64,000 nucleotides of DNA. Source: Ashinkailepas kermadecensis (Eukaryota; Arthropoda; Thecostraca; Neolepadidae). The DNA lies in assembly GCA_034440615.1 (NCBI GenBank), contig JAOTOM010004831.1:433711-497710 (forward strand). The letters are read 5' to 3'. Shown piece after piece: positions 12,301 through 23,405 of the stretch (positions within the stretch are counted from its first letter, which is position 1; each line of letters begins with the position of its first letter). Position numbers and translations under genes: made by a program. Under the pieces are notes generated by a model that did no database searches, was not told the DNA's origin, and worked only from the letters and a program-made list of their open reading frames with translations.

Positions 12301-15300
12301 GATGTGAGGCTTACTGGCCTATATTTTTAAACTATCCCTCTTTCTCCTTTCTTGAAAATAGGAACTACATTTTCCCTTTTCCAATCTGTTGGAATTTCAT
12401 TTGTGAACCTGATCCATCAAATATTATACTAAGTGGAATTGCCAGTTCCTTTCCAGCTTCCCGCAATACCCTAGCATACATTTCATCAGGTCCTGCTGCC
12501 TTGTTTGGTTTTATTTTCCTGATATGATTGAAAACAACATCACTATCAATGAAATCAACATCGTTTATCCGATCACCTGTCATTGAACTGTGGTGTACGG
12601 CTGGCAGATTAGTCAAATCTTACAATGTAAACACCGATTTAAACTGCTTGCTCAGCTCCTCAACCATCTCCCCACCCCACTCAGTATAGTCCCATTTACT
12701 TCCAGTGGACCAATTGTGCTAGAAACTTTACTCAGCTTGTAAAAACTATGAAAAAAAAATTGCTATCCCCATTACAGTTCCTAGCCAAATCCAATTCTTT
12801 TGCTCGCTTTGCTGCTCTGGTTTTCTGCTTCACAGCGTCTCTAGCTTTTTGATACGACCTTAGATTTACGATATTTGAAGCTTCCTTAAACACTCTAAAT
12901 GCACCTTTCTTAACCTTAATTGCTTTTTATCAAATCTGGCATAAGCCATTCTGGTTTTCCTACCCTTCTTTTGCGCCTTTGCTTTTGGGGGACATGTGTA
13001 TCTGAATTTCCCTCAAGTAAGATTTGAACTTTTCCCACATTTCACAGGCATTTCAATTGGATAATTCTTCGTCCCATTCTATGGCACTTAAAGCCGCTCT
13101 CATGCAGTCAAAGTCTGCCCTGTTAAAATTGGGAACCTTTGCCAAATTCTCCTCGATTGTCCCCGCTACTTGTGCCTTGAATCTCACTATGCTATGGTCA
13201 CTTCTTCCCAGAGTTTCTCCTACAGTCAAGTCTTGAACTAAATCACTTAAATCTGAAAAGACAAGGTCCAAGAATGAGCCCTGCCTAGTTGGTTCCGTTA
13301 CAAACTGGTGTAAGAACAGGTCCTCTTCCAGGCATTTCCTGAACATTTTACATGATGGGGAGCCAACACCAACATTTTCATATCCTTTTAGATTAAAGTC
13401 ACCAAGAATAAGACATTTCCTCCGAAAGTTTCTACTGATTTCCTCGCAAATCACCTTATCGAGCTCCAGTTGCTGAGAATGTGGTAAGGTTCCTGATCGG
13501 TACAAAGCTCCTATCCTCAGTGTATTGCTGGTGCCTTTTCCCACAGCGACATCGAGCCAAATGGACTCCACACACATTTTTTTAACCCCATCTGCTACTT
13601 TTTGAGAACTGAATAAGCTATTCACATAGAGCATTACACCACCCCCTTTCACTGCTGGACCGCTATTGCACGAAAACATATTGTATCCCTGGATCTCATA
13701 GGCCTAGAAGTTATCCCCAAAATACCCATCACTGACCCATGTCTCAGTAATGCAAACAATATCTGGTTCCTCCTCAGCAACACAACACTTGATCTCATCA
13801 AATTTGGATCGAATACTCTGAGCATTAAGCACCATACACTTAACATATGTTCCATAACCAGCTTTGACTTTTTCATGTTGAGTAGCTCTTTCATCTCTGG
13901 ACGAGCTACCACCTTGCCCTCTTGAACTACTGCTATCCCTATTTGCTGACTGTGAGTGTCTATTTCCTAGGCTGTGACTATTGGCATATCTCTGAGATTG
14001 CAATGCCACTTCATCCCTCCCCACTCCATTGTCTAGTTTCCCTGAAGGACATGCTCATATACTTTGCTTGCATAACACATGCACCCCCTTCTCGAAGAAG
14101 TGCAGGCCATCCCTCTGATAAAGGTCCCATGAGCCATAAAACCTGCACCAATCGTCAACAAAGGTCAAACCTAACTCATGGCAGAGCCTACCTACCCTGG
14201 CATTTGGTGCCAGTGACCTAGAGCTCCACTCAGGGGAGGCTCCAGCCCTAGGCAGAATAGCAGTCACAACGACTCTGCTGTTGATGTGCTTCAGGGTGGC
14301 CAGAAGGGCCCTGTAGTCCTGCAGCAGCTCCTCACTCCTCGCAGGACCTATGTTATTCACCTGCACTACAACTGCACTAAACTGGTTCTCACTGGTGGTC
14401 TGTGCCACCACTCGCATCAGGTCTTTGACCTTGGCACCAAGCCTGGTGATGCACCTCCTGTCTCTCCGACGTTTACAGAACACCATATCTAAATGCCGCA
14501 CACGAGAGTCGCCTACGGCCAGCACTGTCTCCTTGCTACTGTCCTGGTAGTTGGGCCAGAAGGCGCAGCGACTACATCGGCTGCGCGCGGTGCCCCAATT
14601 TGCTTATCGTAGATTGCCGCACGTTGCACGGTGTCAATTGTTTGAATGCCCTCGCCCACCCAAGTGCCAGGCTGCTCATGTGGTATACCACGAGGTTCAG
14701 CCACCCATGCCCTGCTAGTAGACATGTGATGCACACGGCAGAAGCACAGATCCGCATCGGCTCATCTCCTCTTGACCCCACGAGCTCACGATTATGGCCC
14801 GGGTGTTCTGGAGCGAATGGCACGTGTAAGCCCAATGCCACCGTTTCTGATTGGAAAGCTATTATTACACTACAATCACCATCACGGCTGTCTTGCCTAT
14901 TGCCAGCTCAGGGATCAATCTGACCCACTGACGGGATCTCTGCGAGATGTCGGGCGTCACCCAAATGCCTGCTACGTTCTGGACAGGTATATGATAAGGT
15001 GGGTTCGACCAGTACGTGGATCGACTTGCTGAGATTGCTTTACAGGCGCATAATTTTCCAGATGTTATCGGGAACTTGACAAAGCTGGAGGAATTGGACT
15101 TGTCTCACAACCAGCTGGCTCATTTTCCTGAAAACTCCATCGGACCCAACGTAAGTATTGCAAGGAAAGCAGCTGAGCTTGGTGTTCCATGTCTGAATGT
15201 GATGAAGCCAACAAGTAAGTGCTGCTATCGTAATAGGTTCAGCTAAAGCCACTTGCGATAGCACCACTTTTAAGGAAAGTGTTACTACGATATATTTTCG

Positions 15301-17974
15301 TTGTTTGAAAAGATGGACGAATAGGCAATCAGGTCGTCATTTAGCCTGCGCCTGCCATCTTATGCATCAGTGAAGTGATCGAATACTGCCAGCCGTCATC
15401 ACCTGATGTCATCACACGACAATCGTGACGTCACATGGAACGCATGATAATTACCGTATTCTTCGCCACGTCTAGCCATCCATGAAGATCCTGAAACTGA
15501 ACAACAACTTCCTGCTGTCGCTGCCCATCGAGCCGCTGATGGAGATGAAAAATCTGTCTGTGCTCGACGTCTCCAGCAATCGACTCAGACGCTTCTACGA
15601 CCAGTTCATGCCCTGGATCGAAAATGGCACTCGCATCCTGTACAGAGGTGAAAGGAAGACAGACACGACACTTTTTATACCGGCATTATATATTTGCAAA
15701 TTACGATTTCATGCAGCTTGGTGAAAGTGCGTCATGGTCTTCTTCACCAGAAACTCACCAGATATATCACGTAATTATATTCACGTCTATTCACCAGTTA
15801 TAGCAATTTGTCGTAAAATTGTTATCGTCGTCTCGAGTGAGATAGCAAATGTCAGACCTCCCGTGATGGCAAGCAAACCTTGTCTCTGCAGTGTTACAGT
15901 GTTGCACGTCATGTAGCTGCTAAAAGAACATAAACATGTTGATGGTGGCATAAGCTTGGATTGGTGCTTCAGGGCGGACACTACTTGGCTCATCTTGCAC
16001 CCATTACGCATGTTTCCACGTATTTTTTTATTACATGTTATTGTTATTATTTTTATTTCACAATCTCCCATGAAAGGGAGATTGTGGGATGAAAGCTCCG
16101 ATAAGGTATTCATGTTGCCAAAGGCAATTATCAGCTCATCCTTCCCATATATTGTTACATGCGAAGTGCCAAAAGCGTACAAGTATTCACATTTTCCCCT
16201 TACCAGAGGCATATGTTCGCCCCCTGGTGGCACCCTTATCTGAAAACGGTGAATTGGTTACATCCACCATGTCAAGAATAAAAAACGCCAGATGAAGGAT
16301 ACAGCGAGCCCTATTCTATTACTACTGATCTATTACACCATTAAGACACCTGTTATATTGCAAGATGACTTGCGTCATAGTTTACCCTTGCAGTCTCCAT
16401 TGAACCACACAAGGGTAGCTTACGGCTCCAGGGGAGGATGAAACACGAAATTACACATCACACGTTTTTAGTGATTTCGCTTGGACGCCGGAGCAACGGG
16501 TAAACATCTGGAGAAAATGTCGAGCGAGAGCTTCACGCTTTTAGCCATCCTAATGGCGCGCGTGGTAACTCGTCTTTCTCTCGTGGTCGGTCAGACAACC
16601 AGCTGCGCTGCGACTGCGGCCTGCGCCGACTGCGCTACTGGATGGACGACCGCATATCGGACCCGACGTCGCCGTGGCACGACGTGGTGTGCGACTCGCC
16701 GCCGGAGATGCGAGGCCAGGCCACCACCGCGCTCGACGTCAAGGCGCTGACGTGCGTCGGCCCCGACCAGGAGGGACAGCTGTACCGGCAGAAGGCCGAC
16801 CTCGTCTTCAGGAGGCTTGACAGGTAAGGCGACCGCCAAAACTATTGGCCGTTTGGCGCCGTTTGGAAGGTAGGCCAGCAGAATATGGACATGGTCTTCA
16901 GGAGTCTCAGCAGGTCAGACGGCCAGAAGGAAGCAGCTATGCCAGCAGAGGGTCAACGTCGTCTTCAGGAGCCTCGACAGGCGAGATAACCATGACACAA
17001 CTGGCACACCCGCGGGCAGCTGTGCCAGAAGGCCGACGTCTTCTTCGGGAGTTTCCAAACGTTGAGAAAAAGTTACAGAAGTACCTACAGAACGTGGATG
17101 TCGTCTTCAGGAGCATCTGCAGGTCAGACAAGGTGTAGCTGTTCTTGCAGAATATGGATCTCGTCTTCATGAGCTTCGACAATGTACACAAAGCTGGAGC
17201 CACAGAGCAGGTCACATTCAGACATCGTTAGTTGATTGATATTTACGTCCCAAAGGGCTGAAGGCATTTTAAATTTCGGACGGGGTTTCGTTGCACCGTC
17301 TCCTAACACCAATGCTTCCAACCACTGCAGTGTCTGTGCCTTCACGTGTCATGTTAGCTCGGCGCACGCCATTGATAGGCTGTGGAGAACTGTCGTCTTT
17401 GCGCATGCGTGTCCGCATAGGAAATACAATCCCAGTTCTGGCACGCCGACATTAGGGTTAGCAGACGGAACACCACCGACACTACAAACCAGCTCGCAAA
17501 ATAACGCTATTATTCAGACTATCCAAAAGACCCTAATGTCGGCCTATTTCTAACAGATAGGACTGCTCCCTTAACCTACTCTCCTAGCCAAATCGTAGGA
17601 TACATGCCTCAGTCCTTCGTCTCCGGTTGACAGCTAACTCGCTGTATCCCGTCAGACGGGAGGACGGCTCGCTGGACCTGTCGTGGTACGTCAACACGCG
17701 GGACGACATCGGCGACGTCATCGTGCTGGCGCGCGCGCTCAACGAAACGCGTCCCAGCTTCACCGAGGCGGTGCCGTACTGGCTGCGCAGCGCGCACGTG
17801 TCGCGGCTCAACGCCGGCCAGCGCTACCTGCTGTGCGTGCGCGCGCTGACGTCGAGCGGCGGTCTGCGGCCGCACGTGGACGGCCAGTGCCGCACCGTGT
17901 CGCCGGCTCCACCCCTCGCCGCCTCACTGGCGATCCTGGCGGCGGCGCTGCTCAGTCTGAGATTCGCGACGTAG
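3346..17974 (+). CDS. Leucine-rich repeat cell-surface protein, chaoptin/convoluted/artichoke-like, GPI-anchored
   Basis: Coding exons: 3346-5413, 6791-6891, 10563-10758, 15062-15150, 15476-15647, 16595-16823, 17656-17974. All introns are GT-AG, phases agree at all six junctions, and the sum is 3174 nt (1057 aa). Residues 1-20 form a signal peptide (MHACWVVLLAVAAAAVPVAS). Cys31, 41, 43 and 55 form an N-terminal cap. Roughly 65-875 is an uninterrupted LRR array rich in LDLSHN-type repeats, whose register continues across every exon junction. Cys881, 883, 908 and 929 form an LRRCT cap. Residues 955-1030 look FN3-like. The last 24 residues are hydrophobic with no cytoplasmic tail, indicating a GPI anchor. 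The start is the Met at 3346 because an acceptor at 3320 rules out the upstream in-frame Met. Relatives are extracellular adhesion or matrix-organising proteins of insect photoreceptors, tracheae and ciliated neurons; which orthologue this is cannot be settled here. Intron 3 holds an antisense CR1 element. Intron 6 holds copies of the end of exon 6. Confidence 0.92.
5414..6790 (+). other. Intron 1 of LRR gene
   Basis: Donor AAAG|GTCAGT at 5414 and acceptor cctcag ending at 6790. The junction completes a Gly codon and restores the LRR consensus (AFKG|LVALNKLDLSHN). It contains a repeat fragment at about 6290-6360 with the string agcaaccaaaaatacacta, which recurs in intron 2 at about 8573-8591; both lie beside C-rich text and look like ends of one dispersed element. 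Confidence 0.7.
6892..10562 (+). other. Intron 2 of LRR gene, no gene seen
   Basis: 3.7 kb of AT-rich sequence between donor AAG|GTAAGA (6892) and acceptor gttgcag (ends 10562). It contains a poly-C run near 7950 and the repeat fragment near 8520-8600 shared with intron 1. There are several open frames of 60-120 codons, none resembling a known family. Confidence 0.6.
10921..14650 (-). mobile_element. CR1-clade non-LTR retrotransposon, degenerate, antisense in intron 3
   Basis: Read on the minus strand. An ORF1 segment (14525-14055) carries an SGNH/GDSL-type esterase: GDSR block, VNNIG block and DGLHF block, as known for CR1 ORF1. ORF2 begins near 14024 with an AP-type endonuclease (KCMVLNAQSIRSKFDE; LILGDFN; GRSDHSIV) running to 13053. 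Reverse transcriptase follows: KPNKAAGPDEMYARVLREAG (12616-12365), AYLDFSKAFGKVPHKRL, GVSQGSVLGPL and FADD (12176-11742), then the C-terminal region (11717-11025). A TAG stop near 13700 and several frame changes make it a dead copy. The 3' end is a short reiterated tail (ttatgtctttatgtc) at about 10921, shared with the copy at 30513-30891. The 5' end is not well defined and may extend to about 14.7 kb. Confidence 0.88.
15151..15475 (+). other. Intron 4 of LRR gene
   Basis: Donor AAC|GTAAGT at 15151 and acceptor acgtctag ending at 15475, phase 0 on both sides, joining GPN|PSMKILKLNNN in LRR register. Nothing else is recognisable inside. Confidence 0.75.
15648..16594 (+). other. Intron 5 of LRR gene
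   Basis: Donor AGAG|GTGAAA at 15648 and acceptor ggtcag ending at 16594. The split codon becomes Asp just before NQLRCDC of the C-terminal cap. It contains a short inverted repeat near 16060-16090 (caatctcccatgaaagggagattg). No gene is seen. Confidence 0.7.
16870..17190 (+). repeat. Degenerate copies of the end of LRR exon 6 in intron 6
   Basis: The last ~40 nt of exon 6 (about 16785-16823, core gtcgtcttcaggag-like text followed by gacag|gt) recurs at about 16873-16912, 16940-16980, 17022-17062, 17086-17125 and 17144-17185. All share the core (g)tcttcaggag or a one-base variant, preceded by cagaa-like text; at least two end in CAG followed by GT, copying the 5' splice site. Spacing is irregular (about 55-85 bp). 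Confidence 0.75.
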
Positions 17975-18642
17975 CGGTGAGGTGGCGGCGACGCCGATGC
18001 GCTCGACGGGAACGACGCAATCGTGTACGAACGGCCGCGGACCAGAAGTTGACCACTGGGTCAACTGCGTCTCGGTCGTGAGCTCTGCTTTTCGCTGCCC
18101 ACGATCCGACAGAGTGCACAGTGAAACGCAGACTGAGAGTTCAAGCTAGTCAAGACGCCTGGAGGAGGTGAGATCACAACTTCTCTAGCACCCCTCACTG
18201 ATAGCAAGCTCTGATCTGGCCAAAATTATTGGGTCCACCAATGCACACGGGCACACCTACGTTGTGTAATTCAATATCGCAAAGCATTGGTTGCGGGAGG
18301 CATCTGTGAATATGACGTAATCCACAACTGGCCACCCCAATACCTCATGTATTGCTACAATCTTGTCATTCATGGAAATGGCTTCGTCAGCCGCCTTTCT
18401 TTCTGAATCACGGTGCATACCTCCCCCCCCCCCACTTCGTGAAGAGCTTTGGGCGAATGTGATAAACGAACGGTGACCCGTTGAACGTACTACAGAAAGA
18501 CAAGCTGCCGTATACCGGCTGAATATCTTCAGCGCTAGTCGCGGCTTCTGGCCATGGTTCGTGCCTCGGAGCCATTTCATGGCTCGCTGCCAGGTAGTGG
18601 TGGGCTGGAATACGGCCGTATCACCCAATTAGTTAAGTGTGC

Positions 18643-18648
18643 AATAAA
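18643..18648 (+). other. Candidate polyadenylation signal AATAAA of LRR gene
   Basis: AATAAA occurs about 670 nt after the LRR stop codon and is the first canonical signal downstream. It gives a plausible 3' UTR for 17975 to about 18670. No transcript evidence is available. Confidence 0.45.
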
Positions 18649-18670
18649 CGTCAACATGATCAGTATTGCG

Positions 18671-19185
18671 TGACCATGCCGACTATATTCATAGACCATA
18701 GGCTAACTTGGTTGTAAACACATGTCCTAAAAATTCCATAGCTTGACATTCATGATATCTAGGTAAAAAATACGGAAAACCCAATGTAGCCTAGGGGCGA
18801 ACACAAGAATTTACAGTGTGCAACCACTTCGCCGATGCTCATCCATCGATGATTTGTGTGCGTACTAGATTTAGTTACATCATGATGCATATGCTATGAG
18901 AGCTGACTGTGTTGTCGTTCGCTAGTGATACGTGACGCACATGCTTGTTTTGTCAGTTAGCGACAAACGCACATCACTGAGGTCAATGCGAATTCGGAGT
19001 TCCGACACGGGGAGCTTCATACAGCCACGTCAGATATATTTAGCTCAACCGATGTGTGATGTGCATGTAAACATGTGCAGAGTGAGGGCGTCGTCATAAA
19101 TACATTGGTCAGGCAGGGCTAGAACAGTGTTCAGTTCGCCGACACCGACTTCAGGTCAGCCTTTCCCCTGCGACCGTGGTCGGAT
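18671..19185. other. Intergenic, nothing recognised
   Basis: Neither a coding frame with known similarity nor an obvious repeat was seen between the LRR 3' UTR and the 24-bp minisatellite. Confidence 0.5.
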
Positions 19186-19187
19186 AT

Positions 19188-19574
19188 ACCCGCAGAACAA
19201 TGGTCAGATACGCCCGTGGAGCCGTGATCGGATACCCCCGTGGAGCCGTGGTCAGACCCACCCGTGGAGCCGTGATCAGGCACACCCGTGGAGTCGTGGT
19301 CAGGCAGACCCGTGGAGCCGTGGTCAGACCACCCGTGGAGCCGTGGTCGGACCCACCCGTGGAGCCGTGGTCAGACCCACCCGTGGAGTCGTGGTCAGGC
19401 AGACCCGTGGAGTCGTGGTCAGACCACCCGTGGAGCCGTGGTCGGACCCACCCGTGGAGCCGTGGTCAGACCCACCCGTGGAACCGTGGTCAGACACACC
19501 CGTGGAGCCGTGGTCGGACCCACCCGTGGAGTAGTGGTCAGACACCCGTGGAGCCGTGGTCAGACACACCCGTG
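19188..19574. repeat. 24-bp minisatellite
   Basis: About 16 tandem units of cccgtggagccgtggtcaga plus cccac, mostly 24 bp with some 23-bp units. Variant positions are ggagccg/ggagtcg and cagaccca/caggcaga. The mixture of 23- and 24-bp units shifts frame, so the open frames over it (SRGQTHPW-type peptides) are not genes. Confidence 0.93.
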
Positions 19575-19939
19575 GCCTACCCATATACGGTGCTGGTGCC
19601 GAACAGCCGGGGACCAAATCTGTGTACATACGGTCCGCTAGAGTTGTCGGTAGCTTGAAACTTCTGCCGTAAAACAGCTCCGACGCAAACGTATGGCAAA
19701 GCTCCAGAACGGACCATCCCAAGAAAGGCGCATTAGTCATTTGCCTTGTCTCAGTGTCACTTTACAAACGATCAGCTTTCTACAACAATGTAATTGATGC
19801 AATTTGATGGCGAGCCAAAAGCCACGTAACCACAGTAGCGTCTTACAGAGCAGCCGGCATCGGCGACGGGGGCACGGCAGAATAGTTCAGGACATGCTGT
19901 CAACGTGTGGATGGGCAAACTGCACAACACACCTGTAAC

Positions 19940-20320
19940 GTTGACCGACCCAATTGAAAAACATGTGAACACCTTTACGCTCATACATGTTGAAATGTTG
20001 ACATGATCCCGTGAACAGTTGGACGGATATAATTAAGAAACAACTGTTACCGCCTGGACAGGGTCGACACGCACTTCTCAATACTTGGACAGATCGAATT
20101 AAGAAACATCTGTCAACATCTAGAACGAGTGAGAATGACAAGCACCTGTCAACATTGGACGGATCTAATTCAGAATAATCTCTCGACACTTGGACGGATA
20201 GGGTTGACAAGCATCAGTCAACGTTTGCACGGCATAAAGGATGACCACCGGTCAAGGTTTACACAGAAGCTGTCAACATTTGGCTGATAGCTGTCAACAT
20301 TTGGACCGACAGCTGCAGAC
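19940..20320. repeat. Highly diverged tandem repeat built on tgtcaacattt-ggacggat
   Basis: The pair (c)tgtcaacattt and ttggacggat/cttggacagat, followed by aattaagaaaca-like text, recurs irregularly about every 40-60 bp. Copies are visible near 20018, 20084, 20152, 20190, 20275 and 20295. It is an old, degraded tandem array. Confidence 0.6.
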
Positions 20321-20829
20321 AGATGCCAAACATTGATGGACACATACAACGCGCCATCTGCAAACACCAATGTCAACGGGTGACATAGCATGCTTATACA
20401 CCCAGAAATAGTGTGAAGGGGAGAAATTATCGACCCTACCGTAATGCAATTGTAGGTGGGATCGCAGCACAACGTTGCGAAGCGGAACCGTTCGTTGTGG
20501 CCGCCGAACAGTATCAAATGTGAACAGGTCAAATGTCACCGCTCAAAAACCGGCGCAGATACAACGAGCTTCATAGCGAACAATGGCACACCAGCATAGC
20601 GCACATGGCACAGCACATGGCAGGTTTATCATTATTCTGTAACTCGCATAAGCGTTGGGGCAAGCGTTCGAGGTCACATCAATTCGACAAGTGTGGGCTT
20701 CCATTAAATCCGACTAAATATTGACACCGATGCAACAAACTACAACAACCAAGAGACAACGTGTTATGATTGGGCAAATTGGGTACAGTCATATTGCTTG
20801 AACACATCAAACGGTTGACTAGAACGACA

Positions 20830-21030
20830 AGGAGCAAAACGGAACGAGATCGGAACACAGGTACAGCATAATGCGACTGACTTCAGTACGCCGTAGAACA
20901 AACATGACGAGATCGTAACACAGGTACAATATAATGTGACTGTTATCAGTACGCCGTGGAATACACATAACGATTATCATAACACAGGTACAAAATAACG
21001 AGACTGGCATCAGTATATCGTGGAATACAC
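20830..21030. repeat. About 62-bp tandem repeat, 3 units
   Basis: The sequence aacacaggtaca followed by taat and ending in tcagtacgccgt(a/g)gaa recurs three times at roughly 62-65 bp spacing (near 20855, 20918 and 20980), with moderate divergence. Confidence 0.75.
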
Positions 21031-23000
21031 ATGACGGTGTGAGTGTGCGCCGCAACCAATTCATTGCTTTGCACACATTAATTTTGATCAACACAAACAT
21101 GTCATTCCTAAGTACGTCAAAGCCAAACTACTATGGTTACACTGTTAGATCAGAATGTTTACACGCATCGTTAGAACTTCCCACGAAAGCGAGTATGTTT
21201 TGTGCTTACACAAATACTTGGCTGGAAGTTGACAAACAGCGACTCTGAATATTTGGGATCACCGTCAATTTCCACTGATAAAAATAGCGTAGAATGGAAA
21301 ATGGGCGATGGGCGTTCTTATTTTCTTCAAGGTGAATACGTTCTGCATATTTGCACGAAATCACTGAGAGTGAATTCGCAAGAATACTGGTGAAGATGTA
21401 AGCACAAACAAATTAAAGTGAGGCAGTCCCCCTCACCTCCGGGAGAAACGATAACCCTGTTCCAAACTACAATGATCTCTACCCAGATTGATCAAAAGCT
21501 GAAAAACCGTCAGCATCGCACCTATGCGTCGCGTGAAAAAGCCCAATATTTTAATCAAACCAGTACCTATTTTGCCACCACAAACCATGATTGGTTAGAT
21601 GTACTACAATGGTTACCCCTGTTAGCCATCTGAGGGTGACTAAATAAAAAGAATGTGCATCGAAATCCCAAGTGTTGGTATTTCTACCGGGTATTTCGGC
21701 TCTCGGCCTGTTTTTCCGGTTCAAACTAATCAAAGCCGACATAGCAAGGTGTAAATTAACGAATATCACCAAAACATGAACTTGTTTCAGCGGAAATAGA
21801 CCAACTTCAGACTGATTGATGCAAGAAAATATTTTCAAGATGCACTTACGTCATTGTAAGTCCTTGGTTTTTTAGCTTCGAAGTAAGTTCGCATCGAAGA
21901 CCTTCGAAAACAACGATGAATACTTTCAGCAAATGTCACTCACCAGCTCAACAATTTCAACACGTAAGTTTGGTTGGAAGTCGAACAAGGAGCGGTGTCA
22001 TCAGCGCATTTCAGCATAGGCCGAGGGTGGAGACCACCAAAGTCACTACCGCTGCTAATTCGAAAGCTATGAGCAACAGCTGATTCAAGTAAGTAGCTTG
22101 GAAGTCAGATCTCTCAACATGATACACATTTATATTCTCAGAATTTGCACGAAGTCAGATGGCACCAGGCCAAATGACGGATCTTATGACGGGCGAAGCA
22201 TCAGTACCGGTAAATTGTGTCGAAAATCACGTGACTCGATGGCCTCCCAACACTTTGCTTTTGGTGAGGTATATAAAAAAATAATTGAGATCGAAATACT
22301 TGTCCAGATATTCAGTTACAGAAGAATCAAGTGGCATGGCCCGGGCAAAAATATTGGCAATGAGCTTCGCAAGCGGCAAAAGCGACGCTTTTCGGCAATT
22401 AAAACTGGGAGACATCAAAAGTTCGTCAAACATAAACGGATGTCTCTTCAAAAAAAGTTTCAGTGAATGGCTGATTGTTTATAGTATGCATATTACGATG
22501 AAATGGATCGTACTTACCGTGACGGATCGCGTATTAGTTCCCTTAATTCAAGAGAATGCAATTACAATACTGCCAAAACAAGTACTCTTGGTAGTCTTCA
22601 AGTAGTTCGAAGTAGTTCAAGTAGTTCGCCCAGTTCGACTACCTTACTACACCAACTTCAATGCCATGGCCGGCATTAAGAGAAGCAATAGCCTCACTAC
22701 GCCAATTTCATCGCATGCATGCCTGTACTAGTTAATTATACCGACTTTTCAGCTTCAGCTGAAGCTTAATGACTGAAAGCCATCATGGGTATCACGTGTG
22801 TCGTCACTATGTTCACTACGTGAAAGCCGAGCTCTACTGTCATCGGCCCGCTCGATGTTTCAGCGTCTCCAGTGAGCTGCAACAGCTTAACGGTGAGAGT
22901 ACTACCACTGCACTGACGTTGACGAGAGTCGTCAAATACTTGCTGATTGAAGACTAGCAGAACACAGCCAAAGCCTAGCAGTAAGACCGAACTTTGTGCC
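21031..23000. other. Intergenic between LRR gene and OSCP1
   Basis: AT-rich, with short unsupported open frames only. A small tandem stretch of agtagttcga units lies at about 22598-22640. No gene was recognised. Confidence 0.5.
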
Positions 23001-23007
23001 GTCACAC

Positions 23008-23250
23008 ACGGCACGGCTACGTGTGGCGCACACAGCTGATTGGTTACTGGAGAGACTGCTCGACACCGATCACGCCACGGGAGAGCTTACGGCACAACTA
23101 CGTGTGGCGCACACAGCTGATTGGTTACTGGAGAGACTGCTCGACACCTATCACGCCACGGGAGAGCTTACGGCACAGCTACGTGTGGCGCACACAGCTG
23201 ATTGGTTACTGGAGACTGTTCGACACCGATCACGCCACGGGAGACCTTCG
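23008..23250. repeat. 81-bp tandem repeat, 3 units, next to OSCP1 3' end
   Basis: gtgtggcgcacacagctgat recurs with its start at 23021, 23102 and 23183 (period 81 bp), followed each time by tggttactggagactgctcgac-like text and cacgccacgggag. It lies just past the OSCP1 stop codon (23408-23406, minus strand) and may be in its 3' UTR. The unit is a multiple of three and so leaves a long plus-strand open frame, which I reject as a gene. Confidence 0.9.
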
Positions 23251-23405
23251 GCCTCGCGCACCACACGCAAAGCACATATAATGCACACCACCGATCAGCG
23301 CTGCTCACACGTGGAGGCGCGGGGACGGCTGCCGCACGGAACACCCACCCGCCCAGCGGGACGCGTCACCTCCGCCACACGACACCGCTCAGCTGCTGCG
23401 AGACG

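Noticed and set aside
15046..15061. Alternative acceptor (tttacag) for LRR exon 4
   Set aside because: Using it gives an immediate in-frame stop (TAA); the acceptor ending at 15061 keeps frame and LRR register.
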